DNA from: CAYUAI01 sp964442745
Lineage (GTDB): Bacteria > Pseudomonadota > Gammaproteobacteria > S012-40
Length of the DNA stretch: 64,000 nucleotides
Assembly (NCBI GenBank): GCA_964442745.1
Contig: CAYUAI010000011.1
Location: 10,122-74,121 of the forward strand
Direction: 5' to 3'
Part shown: positions 17,368-26,010 of the stretch, one piece after another
Numbering within the stretch: position 1 is the first letter of the stretch
How the letters are laid out: every line of letters starts with the position of its first letter
The notes under the pieces: generated by a model
Seen by the model: only the letters and a program-made list of their open reading frames with translations
Told to the model about the DNA's origin: nothing
The model's database searches: none
Translations under genes and position numbers: made by a program

Positions 17368-17720
17368 ATTATGTTCAACACCTGTAGTTTTCTAGATAAT
17401 AAAATCCATTTTGTACAACTGTTAACAGGCCATCTTAGCCCACCAAAAGACACAACACCATCTACCCACCGGACCATCAATCAGAACCTACTATACATGC
17501 ACCTTAGTTTGTATAAAAATTCATGTTTGTAGGGCGACTCAGGACGACGAAAGGGATTTAGGAGGTAGAATAACGCATAGAGCAGCTATCGAGACAAAAC
17601 CGAGCGCTAAAGCCGTGGCCGAATGGCCGGGCAGTCCTGATTCAGCATTCGACTATCTTTCGTCATCGTGTGTTCTCTCCTTTATTTTTTGTTCCCCATA
17701 AAAATCGCGGCCTCGTTGCC
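17368..17720. other. Intergenic region with palindromic repeat
   Basis: Contains a family-2-related repeat at 17530-17668 (annotated separately). The remainder, between the secreted protein and glutamate dehydrogenase, shows no gene. Confidence 0.45.
17530..17668 (+). repeat. Family-2-related palindromic repeat
   Basis: The block TTTAGGAGGTAGAATAACGC and the following GAGACAAAACCGAGCGCTAAA match, inverted, the repeat at 23226-23340. The outer arms ACGACGAAAG (near 17542) and CTTTCGTCAT (near 17656) are inverted to each other. The AGGAATGGGC end typical of the family is absent. Confidence 0.55.
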
Positions 17721-18971
17721 TCAAAACCCCCGTAGTTGCATGGCTTGATTAACCCGTCCAATCGCTAGCTCATAGGCGGCAGTACGCCTGTCAACCTGGC
17801 GCTCCTGCGCTAGCGCACCTACGGTTTGATAAGCATGAAAAAGTCGATTTTCTAAACGCTTCAAGACAGTTTCACGATCCCAGGGAAACTGCTGAAGGTT
17901 TTGCACCCACTCATAATAAGAAACCAATACACCGCCCACGTTAGCCAACAAATCCGGCACAATGACAACGCCACGTTGTTGCAATTGCTCATCCGCTTGG
18001 TGAGTTATCGGCATATTCGCCGCTTCCACAATCAGCTTGGCCTGAATCGCTTCCGCATTGTCACAGGTAATGCTCGCCTCCAGTGCCGCAGGAATCAGTA
18101 TTTCACAGGAAAGTCCAAGCAATTCGGTGTTACTCACTGGCGAAGTGCCAACCAATCCTGACAATCCACCCGTCTCACGTACATGCGCTAAAGCAACCGC
18201 CACCGAAATCCCCTGCTCAGAAAAAACACCTCCCTGGGAGCCTGAGAGTGCGATAATTTTATAGCCCTTGTTAGCCAAACCAATGGCTGCGTGAGAGCCT
18301 ACGTTACCAAACCCGTGAATCACTACCCGGCTCTGCTCGGGGATGAGTGACATTTCTGCGGCGGCTTTGTCGGCCAGGTAGGCAACGCCATAGCCGGTTG
18401 CCTCCAACCTCCCGGCACAACCACCGAGCTCTACCGGTTTTCCCGTCACGATGGCCGTTCTAAAGCCGTGATTTTTACTGTATTCATCTAGCATCCACGC
18501 CATTACCTGTGGGTTGGTACCGATATCCGGAGCAAGAATATCATCATGCACCCCGATAATAGGTGCCATTTTTTGGCAGAACCGCTTGGAAAGCTCCTCC
18601 CGCTCGGTATCATTCAAGTGCTTCGGATCAACGGCAATCCCCCCTTTGGCCCCTCCGAAGGGAATATCAACTAACGCTGTTTTCCAGGTCATCAATTGTG
18701 CCAGCGCCCGTATCTCACCCATGTTGACATCAATATGAAAACGTAGCCCCCCTTTGAACGGTCCACGGGCATGATTGTGTTGCACACGGTAACCCTGAAA
18801 GGTGTGGAGCTTATTTTCACCATTGTGTCTCAGGGTGACGGGCACCGTAATCCGCATCTCCCGAAACGACGACAGCAGCAACGTTTGCTGCGCTTCCTGC
18901 AGCTTAAGGCAATCAAATGCCCGATTGAGAAAATGGTGCTGGGTTTCCTGACAGATACATTTTTTATTCAT
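17721..18971 (-). CDS. gdhA: Glu/Leu/Phe/Val-type glutamate dehydrogenase
   Basis: NAD(P)-dependent cytoplasmic enzyme linking 2-oxoglutarate and glutamate. Length is 416 residues from the ATG at 18971, which has a strong GGGGGAG ribosome site 9 bases upstream; an in-frame GTG at 18989 would add six residues and bury that site. Visible landmarks are the substrate-binding stretch GPFKGGLRFH, the catalytic-lysine motifs MTWKTALVDIPFGGAKGGI (lysines near 97 and 109), DILAPDIGTN, and the dinucleotide motif VIHGFGNVGSHAA. The C-terminus is complete. It is flanked by repeats on both sides and is monocistronic. Confidence 0.93.
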   Translation of the reverse strand: MNKKCICQETQHHFLNRAFDCLKLQEAQQTLLLSSFREMRITVPVTLRHNGENKLHTFQGYRVQHNHARGPFKGGLRFHIDVNMGEIRALAQLMTWKTALVDIPFGGAKGGIAVDPKHLNDTEREELSKRFCQKMAPIIGVHDDILAPDIGTNPQVMAWMLDEYSKNHGFRTAIVTGKPVELGGCAGRLEATGYGVAYLADKAAAEMSLIPEQSRVVIHGFGNVGSHAAIGLANKGYKIIALSGSQGGVFSEQGISVAVALAHVRETGGLSGLVGTSPVSNTELLGLSCEILIPAALEASITCDNAEAIQAKLIVEAANMPITHQADEQLQQRGVVIVPDLLANVGGVLVSYYEWVQNLQQFPWDRETVLKRLENRLFHAYQTVGALAQERQVDRRTAAYELAIGRVNQAMQLRGF

Positions 18972-19002
18972 TAAATTCGGCTCCCCCACTATACTATACC
19001 CC

Positions 19003-19150
19003 TAGCGTTTGAGATTTAGGCTTTATTGCGGCCCTATTTTTGCCCTGACTGTGTTGAAACTCCTCGCAATAATCCCGCGATATTACTTGTCGTTTCGCCT
19101 AGTCAGGACACAAATATGTCTCGCACTCAATACCTAAATCTCAAACGCTA
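19003..19150. repeat. Family-3 element with 18-base perfect inverted ends
   Basis: TAGCGTTTGAGATTTAGG at 19003-19020 is matched perfectly, inverted, by CCTAAATCTCAAACGCTA at 19133-19150. The flanks TATAC and GTATA extend the symmetry imperfectly. The 148-base unit carries no coding sequence and lies upstream of gdhA, where it may affect its promoter. Confidence 0.8.
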
Positions 19151-19214
19151 CGAGTATATACTCAAAAATAATCAACGATGACACTGATTTCAAGCATCAT
19201 CCTTCCATATTTGA

Positions 19215-20009
19215 TTACAAGCCATGGGCCGCGTCCCGTCGAGCCAATGAATCTTGCCGATAAAACAACTGCAGTTGTTGGTAAACATCGGGACAATGTT
19301 GCTGGAGAATGCTGGGTGCCGTGAAAAAATATTCACTCACAACGGCAAAAAACTCCGCCGGACTCGTGGCACCATAAGCATTAATACGTGAATGCCGGCG
19401 ATAGGCTACCTGGTACTGCAAAATATCAAAGGCCTCCCCCAGAACTTGAGCCCAACCCTCAGTTTTCATACGCGTATGCAATGGGGGTAATCCGTTAGCA
19501 CTGCCGTTAAGTCCATCCAGCTTGTGAGCAAATTCATGTATCACCACGTTATGACCAGCCTGTGACGAATTTAATTCTTGTTCGATATCCTCCCATGAGA
19601 GAATAACCGGTCCCCGCAACCAAGACTCTCCGCTGACGGCCTGTGATTCATTGCTGATTAATCCCAACGGGTCAGCCTGCTCGTGAGCCACCTGAAATGC
19701 GCTCGGATAGAGGATGATTTCAATCCAATTGCGGTAATAGTCAAAACCCAGCTTTAGAATGAGTAACGAGGCTTGGGCCGCAATCGTTACCGCCATTTCC
19801 GGTGATACGACCAATCCTTGCACACCATTGATTGTCTTTTGATGAAGGAATCGCGTCGCTAATTCACGTAAGTGCGCTTTTTCTACCGCACTCAAGCCCC
19901 GCAATAAATCCATCTCGTGTGTTACTTTTTTCCACTGTTCGTAAGCAATGGGATGATGCTTAAGCACATAGCCGATACGCTGACGGTTAAGCCATTTCAT
20001 CATCCTCAC
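19215..20009 (-). CDS. mtfA: MtfA-family zinc metallopeptidase
   Basis: Soluble aminopeptidase-like protein of 264 residues, close to E. coli MtfA, which binds the Mlc repressor of glucose PTS genes. The gluzincin zinc site HEFAH lies at 158-162 (VVIHEFAHKLDGLNG) with the downstream glutamate in SPAEFFAVVSEYFF near 217-229. The N-terminal region LRGLSAVEKAHLRELATRFLHQK is characteristic. The start is uncertain: GTG at 20009 has GGAAGA upstream, and ATG codons at 20003 and 20000 are also possible. It shares the minus strand with the lycopene-cyclase-domain protein 88 bases upstream, perhaps one transcript. Whether the Mlc link holds in this organism is unknown. Confidence 0.88.
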   Translation of the reverse strand: MRMMKWLNRQRIGYVLKHHPIAYEQWKKVTHEMDLLRGLSAVEKAHLRELATRFLHQKTINGVQGLVVSPEMAVTIAAQASLLILKLGFDYYRNWIEIILYPSAFQVAHEQADPLGLISNESQAVSGESWLRGPVILSWEDIEQELNSSQAGHNVVIHEFAHKLDGLNGSANGLPPLHTRMKTEGWAQVLGEAFDILQYQVAYRRHSRINAYGATSPAEFFAVVSEYFFTAPSILQQHCPDVYQQLQLFYRQDSLARRDAAHGL

Positions 20010-20096
20010 GACTTATCTTCCACCTTGAAGCCTGAGACATGGTCGAGCCGATTGTATCTACCGTTCCGCGGTTGTCTTATTGAGGGCAGCCTCACG

Positions 20097-20783
20097 TTAT
20101 TTCCGCCAGGTAAAGTGTTCATAAACCCCCGACCAATACATACCAAAGCCGATGGCGAACAATAATTCCTCGATTGGCATGAAACCAACACTCACTCCAG
20201 AGAGCACTTCCATATTCCAGACTCGATCGATATAACCCGGTGCCGTCCACTCTAATCCGGCGAGAAACACCGCGTAATAGATTAAAAAGAGCAAGCCTCC
20301 TACCCAGGTTTTGCGTTTTAGATCTGGCCGACAAAGTAGGGTGGCTATGGCCCCAACAAACATGGCGATGATCGAGGGATAAATCGGGTTCCAAGGAAAA
20401 AAATAGAGCATAACAAAAACCACGAAAGGAGAACTCAATGCGAGATAATGGTAACGATGCAGTGGATGGTTGCGCTCACAGGGAGTGATAGGTCGAAGCA
20501 TTTTTTGGGTAAGCAAGTTATAAAAAACAGCGGCAATTCCCCCAATGCCAAAGCAAAAAATCAGACTCTCAATATCAAACCCTGTATTTTTAGCCAAATT
20601 AAACAAGCTCGGTGGCATCCAATATTCTGGTACAAATAAAGGTTCAGATAAACCGAAAGGGGTGGTAAATAAACTGGCCCATAACATGGGACGCCGATAT
20701 TGAGGAAATGCAATATACACAAGCGCCCAGGGGACAAGAAACGCGCTTGACCACAGTAACCAGACATATTGATCAGTCATCAA
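20097..20783 (-). CDS. Lycopene cyclase domain membrane protein
   Basis: Integral membrane protein of 228 residues with about six hydrophobic spans. Two repeated units each carry the short CrtYc/CrtYd-like pattern: GLSEPLFVPEYWMPPSLF with IESLIFCFGIGG in the first, and VWNMEVLSGVSVGFMPIEELLFAIGFG in the second. The IE(S/E)L(I/L)F acidic motif is the hallmark of heterodimeric-type lycopene cyclase domains fused in tandem. No phytoene synthase, desaturase or GGPP synthase gene lies in the window, so carotenoid cyclisation is uncertain; such proteins also occur without a pigment pathway. Start at the first of two adjacent ATGs. Confidence 0.78.
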   Translation of the reverse strand: MMTDQYVWLLWSSAFLVPWALVYIAFPQYRRPMLWASLFTTPFGLSEPLFVPEYWMPPSLFNLAKNTGFDIESLIFCFGIGGIAAVFYNLLTQKMLRPITPCERNHPLHRYHYLALSSPFVVFVMLYFFPWNPIYPSIIAMFVGAIATLLCRPDLKRKTWVGGLLFLIYYAVFLAGLEWTAPGYIDRVWNMEVLSGVSVGFMPIEELLFAIGFGMYWSGVYEHFTWRK

Positions 20784-21275
20784 CTTAGGAGTGCTCCCAG
20801 GGTTGTTTTAAAATACAATTTCTGCTGACAGCAGTCGCCGCCGAGGAACGCAAGAAGAGCGACTATTGTGAATGAAAGTATAACACGCCGCGATATAAAC
20901 AGCATTATTCTCTACGCTGGCTGTTGCAGCCCTGTTGTCGCCTTTACAATATTTGTAAAAAAACGCCCATCAGACGAATGTTAGGAATGGGCGAGGCAAT
21001 CAATCTCCGATTCATTGGTTAAATTTTACCCACACCCGTTCGCTCTGATGACCGACAAGAAAGTAGGCACCAACAGTCGGCCCTTTAGGCGAAACCGAGG
21101 ACTGATTACTCGCCCATTCCCAAGCGAATCAGCGGGCAATTTTACTGGCTAATACGCACCCACCAAATGCCGGTTTCTTGTTTATCTCATTCAAAACTCA
21201 AGGTGAAAATTAATACGTCGATAATATTTATCTTGATGATACTCCGGGTTGCTTTTGATACGTGAGAATTGAACG
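20784..21275. other. Intergenic region with family-2 repeat
   Basis: Contains the 20981-21123 repeat. The remainder, including the divergent promoter region between the membrane protein and the zinc-ribbon gene, shows no gene or clear promoter. Confidence 0.4.
20981..21123. repeat. Family-2 palindromic element
   Basis: TTAGGAATGGGCGAG at 20981-20995 is inverted at the right end as CTCGCCCATTCCCAA (to 21123). Next to the right end is the family core TTTAGGCGAAACCGAG. The unit is about 143 bases and non-coding. Confidence 0.75.
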
Positions 21276-23084
21276 ATGACATATGAAACATTTGATCTAT
21301 TTGCGACTAACCTCAAACCAGATGCCGATGTAGAGCAAGTAAAAAATAGTCTAGCCAAGCACTTTAAAACATCGCCTGACAAACTAGATATTTTTTTTCA
21401 ACGTTTAATCGATACTAAAGAGCCCGAAAAAATTCAAAAAAAATTAAGCCTCGATGTCGCACAAAAAAACAAAGAAATTATTGAAAAGCTGGGGCTTTTT
21501 TGCGATATCAAACCTTCGCTAGCATTAGCATCAATAATGCCCGAAGGCGCGAGCTATCAATGTCCCGCTTGTGGACATCGACAAAATCCGTCAGTCAGTA
21601 ATCCGGATGTTTGCAAGATTTGTGGTGTTGTCGGCAGTAAATACCTAGATAAGGACAGCGACAAAAAGATTTTAAAGCGAGAAATGCAAAGACACCATCG
21701 CATGAAGAAGATTCGTGAGCAATGCCAGCAAAGTCAAAATGAAATCAATAATCGGGAAAATAAAATTAAGGAGATTCGTGAACAACTAGAAAAAAAAGAC
21801 CGAAAAGCAATAGCGCACCCATTGGCACTAGGATCGATAGCTGTTATCGCTTGCGGCATGTTGGCATTGCAATTTTACAATGAATACGCGACCGTTACTC
21901 CGGATGGGGCTGAGGTAAAATCAGCTTCAGTACAAGCCTCTATTGATGCAAGTCCAAAAGATTCAACAACGATGGTATCCGGGTTAACACAGGATCAAAC
22001 AGTGGCAAAAATCGATCAACTGCAACAGGCATTGCCATCCATTGACGACTACCCATCGTCAAATCAAGAGTTCTTAGCAAGCGCAAAGGCGCTGAGTGCC
22101 ACAGGTGCATCATATCCTCCGGTCAGCTCTTCCATTGAGCCATCCCAGGTCACGACCGATGCACAAGTTCAATTAAATTCGATAAACGAATTGTCCAACG
22201 CATCTGATATGAAGTTGAATACAGATGGAGCACCACTAATGCACTCGGACATGAGCAACGTTGCCGACAAGAATTCGTCAGACAACTTGATGGAACAGAA
22301 TGTTTTGATGGCTAAAAATCAGAATTTACAGGCTCAAATCAGTCATGATGCAGCGAGTATTCAAAATAATGACGTCGATCAACCAGAAAATGTGACTGAA
22401 TCCATTGACAGCGCTCACCAGCGTATCCTCGCACTCATTAACATTTCCCGTGAAAAACTAACATTAGGTGACCCGGCGGGCGCTGAGTCTGTTTTGAATA
22501 AAGCCGAGCAAACTGCAGACACAATCATTTCACCCATTGAGCAGATCAAATCCTACGGATTAATCGCCACTGCATTCAGTGAATTACAGGATAAATCTAA
22601 TGCTCAAAGGGTGTTTGATACAGCGCTAGTATATGCTAATCGCCTAGCGGACCCTGTCGATAAGGTTTCTTCCTTGACAATCGTCGGTGGGCATCAAGCA
22701 GCTAGTGGTAACAAGGAAGCGGCACGAAAAAGTTTCGAGTTAGCGCAAAATTTTGCCACCAAAAATATCGTCAACCCAGAAGTACGAAATACCGCGTATC
22801 AGGTCATCGCGCTGAGTCGAGCAATTACTGCCGATTTTCAAGAAGCATTAAAAGTTGCCGATAAAATCACGCGGCCACTCATGCGCACCGATATCATAAA
22901 GAAACTTGCCGATATTCAGTTTTATTTAGGAAAAAAAGACGAGGCGAAGCGCACTTATTCATACGCCTTGAAAAATAGCGTGCATATCCCCGACGTTTCA
23001 CAGAGAAGGGGCATGCTTGATAGGATCATTGCAGCGCTTGAGAATGTGGACGCTCAAACGCCACCCTCCGTCGTTGGCCGCTAG
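21276..23084 (+). CDS. Zinc-ribbon, single-span membrane protein with TPR-like tail
   Basis: Protein of 602 residues, family not recognised. The N-terminal 90 residues hold a helical domain (NLKPDADVEQVKNSLAKHFK…) that resembles domains handling a short peptide or partner. Next comes a rubredoxin-like zinc ribbon with two CxxC pairs (YQCPACGHRQ and VCKICGVVG), then a basic coiled coil about 130-180, then one transmembrane span (LALGSIAVIACGMLALQF, about 183-200). A long low-complexity linker follows to about 375. The C-terminal 200 residues contain helix pairs with TPR-like spacing (AGAESVLNKAEQTADTI, NAQRVFDTALVYANRL, EAARKSFELAQNFA, EAKRTYSYALKN). Alone on the plus strand; role unknown. Confidence 0.7.
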   Translation: MTYETFDLFATNLKPDADVEQVKNSLAKHFKTSPDKLDIFFQRLIDTKEPEKIQKKLSLDVAQKNKEIIEKLGLFCDIKPSLALASIMPEGASYQCPACGHRQNPSVSNPDVCKICGVVGSKYLDKDSDKKILKREMQRHHRMKKIREQCQQSQNEINNRENKIKEIREQLEKKDRKAIAHPLALGSIAVIACGMLALQFYNEYATVTPDGAEVKSASVQASIDASPKDSTTMVSGLTQDQTVAKIDQLQQALPSIDDYPSSNQEFLASAKALSATGASYPPVSSSIEPSQVTTDAQVQLNSINELSNASDMKLNTDGAPLMHSDMSNVADKNSSDNLMEQNVLMAKNQNLQAQISHDAASIQNNDVDQPENVTESIDSAHQRILALINISREKLTLGDPAGAESVLNKAEQTADTIISPIEQIKSYGLIATAFSELQDKSNAQRVFDTALVYANRLADPVDKVSSLTIVGGHQAASGNKEAARKSFELAQNFATKNIVNPEVRNTAYQVIALSRAITADFQEALKVADKITRPLMRTDIIKKLADIQFYLGKKDEAKRTYSYALKNSVHIPDVSQRRGMLDRIIAALENVDAQTPPSVVGR

Positions 23085-23225
23085 CTTTAAATGGAATGGG
23101 GGGTCAATAACAGAATAATTTCTCTATAATAGCTCCTAAATGATGCATGATCGAATCATGTTCTGCTCATTTTGCAACGACTGTGCATTTTTAGACATGG
23201 GTACGGTACATAAAAAGAACCCAGT

Positions 23226-23340
23226 GAGGAATGGGTATGGAATAACTTCCCGGTTTAGCGCTCGGCTTTGTCTCGATAACTGCTCCATGCGTTATTCTAC
23301 CTCCTAAATCCCTTGAGTCGTCCTGAGTTGCCTATTCCTA
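23226..23340. repeat. Family-2 palindromic element overlapping a gene end
   Basis: Left end GAGGAATGGGTATGGAATAA, right end GAGTTGCCTATTCCTA (to 23340). It carries CCGGTTTAGCGCTCGGCTTT and GCGTTATTCTACCTCC, both shared inverted with 17530-17668. Its right end supplies the stop codon of the minus-strand glycosyltransferase. Confidence 0.7.
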
Positions 23341-24567
23341 AACTCTTTTCAAATAACTTAGCCGCCTGTCACGGAAAGCCACATCGTAGGCTTGCAGCAA
23401 TTTCGGCACCTCGTATTTCCATTCCAACTCATTAACGACACGATTTCTACCGAATTCCCCCATCGACTTTCTGCGCACAGGGTCATCAATCAAAGCAATA
23501 ATTTTTTTTGCCATATCAATTTCATCGTTTTTATTGGCATATAATGAAGCTTGTTTTGCTGAATATCGCCCTTCTGTTAAGTCAAATTGCACAATCGGTT
23601 TACTTAACGCCATATATTCCATGATCTTATTCATCGTGGACTTATCATTCATTTCATTGGCAACATCTGGGTTAACGCACACATCAGCGGTATTTAACAT
23701 CGCTAATAGCACACTATCGGGCACCCGACCAGTAAATGTCACATAGTCGGCCACTCCCAACGTTTTAGCATAATCGATCATCGTCTTTAATTCGGTGCCG
23801 CCACCAACTAGTCCAAATTGAATATCCGTTCGCCCCAACTCATCAACAATATACTGTACCGAGCGAAGTAAATAATCAATACCTTCCTGTTTACCCATCA
23901 CTCCAACGTAACCAACGAGATAATCACGCCCGTTCTTCAATACGGGCACCGCGGGCAATATTCGCAAGCGATCGAGCTGTGGTCCACTACGTACCACAAA
24001 AACTTTATCAGGGTCCATGCCACCTCGCTCGATGGCTATTTTTTTATAAGACTCATTGGTGGCAATAGAAACCACCGCCACTTTAAATGTCCAGCGCTCC
24101 CACAATCGCATCAATTTATAAAAAATATCACGTCGGTTAAACTTAGCTTCGTATAGCTCTGGATTAATGTCATGATGATCAAAAATAAATTTTTTACCAA
24201 ACAAACGAAAAAATGCCCCAATCAAAAAAATATTATCAGGTGGATTGCAAGCATGTATCACATCAAATCCACGCGTCAACAACACCCGCCAAGCTAACAC
24301 AAACTCCCAAAACAGTGCCGCCGAATATTCAAATAAATAGCCCACGGCACCATCGGCTTCAACGGGTAAAGCATGGCGATAAATATGAATACCATCAATG
24401 ACCTCATATTTTTTCTCATAGCCTTTTCCGGTCGGACAGATAATACTCACCTGATATCCGTTTTCATATAACGTCATGGCTTCTTGCCAAACTCGCCGAT
24501 CAAATGGACTTGGCAAATTTTCAACAATCATCAAGACCCTTCGATCATTACCAGCAGATGCCATCAT
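23338..24567 (-). CDS. GT4-type glycosyltransferase
   Basis: Cytoplasmic or membrane-associated glycosyltransferase of 409 residues with the GT-B fold. The N-terminal acceptor domain opens RRVLMIVENLPSPFDRRVWQEA, a pattern common in capsule and exopolysaccharide glycosyltransferases. The C-terminal donor domain shows YLVGYVGVMGKQEGIDYLL, VTFTGRVPDSVLLAMLNTADVCVNPD and the E-x7-E-like segment NKIMEYMALSKPIVQFD. Its start overlaps the 3' end of the AlgD-like gene by 20 bases, so the two are translationally linked. Its last codons lie in a repeat element. Donor and acceptor sugars are unknown. Confidence 0.88.
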   Translation of the reverse strand: MMASAGNDRRVLMIVENLPSPFDRRVWQEAMTLYENGYQVSIICPTGKGYEKKYEVIDGIHIYRHALPVEADGAVGYLFEYSAALFWEFVLAWRVLLTRGFDVIHACNPPDNIFLIGAFFRLFGKKFIFDHHDINPELYEAKFNRRDIFYKLMRLWERWTFKVAVVSIATNESYKKIAIERGGMDPDKVFVVRSGPQLDRLRILPAVPVLKNGRDYLVGYVGVMGKQEGIDYLLRSVQYIVDELGRTDIQFGLVGGGTELKTMIDYAKTLGVADYVTFTGRVPDSVLLAMLNTADVCVNPDVANEMNDKSTMNKIMEYMALSKPIVQFDLTEGRYSAKQASLYANKNDEIDMAKKIIALIDDPVRRKSMGEFGRNRVVNELEWKYEVPKLLQAYDVAFRDRRLSYLKRV

Positions 24568-25861
24568 ATCGCCCTCGCTGACTCACTTGTTGGCTCACAC
24601 GAACTAAATCCACCACCACCTGAGAGTCATTGGTCTTTGATAAAATATCACTGAATTCTGCAGCATTATTGCCAATAACAATCGTCTCTGCATACTCAAC
24701 GATATCGTTAATGCTATCTACCATTAATCGGGAAATATGAGGAATATGATTCAAAATATAGTTTTTATTGGCACCAACTAGCTTTGCAATATTGACGTTA
24801 AAATCGTAAATACGAATATCAAATCCTTTGCCAATTAAATATTCAATCACCGCCACCATTGGGCTTTCTCGCAAATCATCGGTACCGGCCTTAAAACTAA
24901 AACCTAAGACCCCGACTTTTTTATGCCCTTTATCCATAATAAGATGCAATCCATGCTCAATTTGTTTCTTATTACTTGGTAAAATAGAATTTAACATCGG
25001 CAAATCTAAATCAAGCATACGCCCTTTATAGCTCAATGCACGAATATCTTTAGGAAGGCAAGAGCCACCAAAAGCAAAGCCTGGCTTCATATAATAGGAT
25101 GAAATATTCAGCTTGGTATCTTGGCAAAAAATATTCATGACTTGGTGAGCATCAATTTTTAGCGATTTACAAATATTACCCATTTCATTCGCAAAGCTAA
25201 TCTTCAAAGCATGCCACACATTATCGGTATACTTCACCATCTCAGTCACTTCGATACTTGTTTTAATGAGAGGTCCTGGTAATTTTTGGTAAATTTCCGC
25301 CAGAATTTCTCCACTTTTCGCATCCGTCTCACCAATCACCGTTTTAGGTGGATGGTAAAAATCATAAACCGCAGAACCTTCTCGTAAAAATTCTGGATTA
25401 TTACAAGCACCAAAATCAATGCCTGCCTTCTTACCGGAATACTTTTCCAAGACAGGTATGACCACATCTCGCATAGTGCCAGGCAGCATAGTGCTGCGTG
25501 CAACCACCACATGAAATCCATGGAATGTTTTCAAGGCGGTACCAATTTCCTTGCAAACATTCCGCACATACTGCAAGTCTAACGCACCGTTGGCTTGACT
25601 CGGGGTGCCAACACAAATCATGGATATTTCAGTTTGTTGAATCGCTTCATTCGCATCCGTCGTTGCCCTCAATTTACCACTAGCAACCGACTGCTGAATA
25701 ATTTCACCAATCTCATTTTCAATAATAGGTGTTTTCCCTTCATTGATTAGATCGACCTTGGTTTGATTCGGATCTACACCTATGACATCGTGCCCTTCTT
25801 TCGCAAGGCAAGCAGCTGACACGGCTCCCACATACCCCAAGCCAAATAGACTAATTTTCAT
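24548..25861 (-). CDS. algD: GDP-mannose 6-dehydrogenase (AlgD-like)
   Basis: NAD-dependent cytoplasmic enzyme oxidising GDP-mannose to GDP-mannuronate, the precursor of alginate-like polymers. Length is 437 residues. The Rossmann motif GLGYVGAVSAACLAKEG is at the N-terminus, and the catalytic cysteine is Cys268 in FGGSCLPKD, the same number as in Pseudomonas AlgD. The segments VWHALKISFANEMGNI, CQDTKLNISSYYMKPGFAF and GFSFKAGTDDLRESP, and the terminal GICW, favour AlgD over UDP-glucose dehydrogenases. It overlaps the downstream glycosyltransferase by 20 bases. No alginate polymerase genes (alg8/alg44) are in the window, so it probably feeds the local polysaccharide cluster (inference). Confidence 0.88.
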   Translation of the reverse strand: MKISLFGLGYVGAVSAACLAKEGHDVIGVDPNQTKVDLINEGKTPIIENEIGEIIQQSVASGKLRATTDANEAIQQTEISMICVGTPSQANGALDLQYVRNVCKEIGTALKTFHGFHVVVARSTMLPGTMRDVVIPVLEKYSGKKAGIDFGACNNPEFLREGSAVYDFYHPPKTVIGETDAKSGEILAEIYQKLPGPLIKTSIEVTEMVKYTDNVWHALKISFANEMGNICKSLKIDAHQVMNIFCQDTKLNISSYYMKPGFAFGGSCLPKDIRALSYKGRMLDLDLPMLNSILPSNKKQIEHGLHLIMDKGHKKVGVLGFSFKAGTDDLRESPMVAVIEYLIGKGFDIRIYDFNVNIAKLVGANKNYILNHIPHISRLMVDSINDIVEYAETIVIGNNAAEFSDILSKTNDSQVVVDLVRVSQQVSQRGRYDGICW

Positions 25862-26010
25862 TTGAGAATTCCTTTAATCATAAACGATATGTCTATCCCT
25901 AATTCTTGCTTTCAACTGGCAATAATCAAATAATTCATGATAGCCAACATCAACCTACGCATCTAAATGATGCTGATTAAAACAGTCTTTTAAAATTAGC
26001 GCCCTTATCA

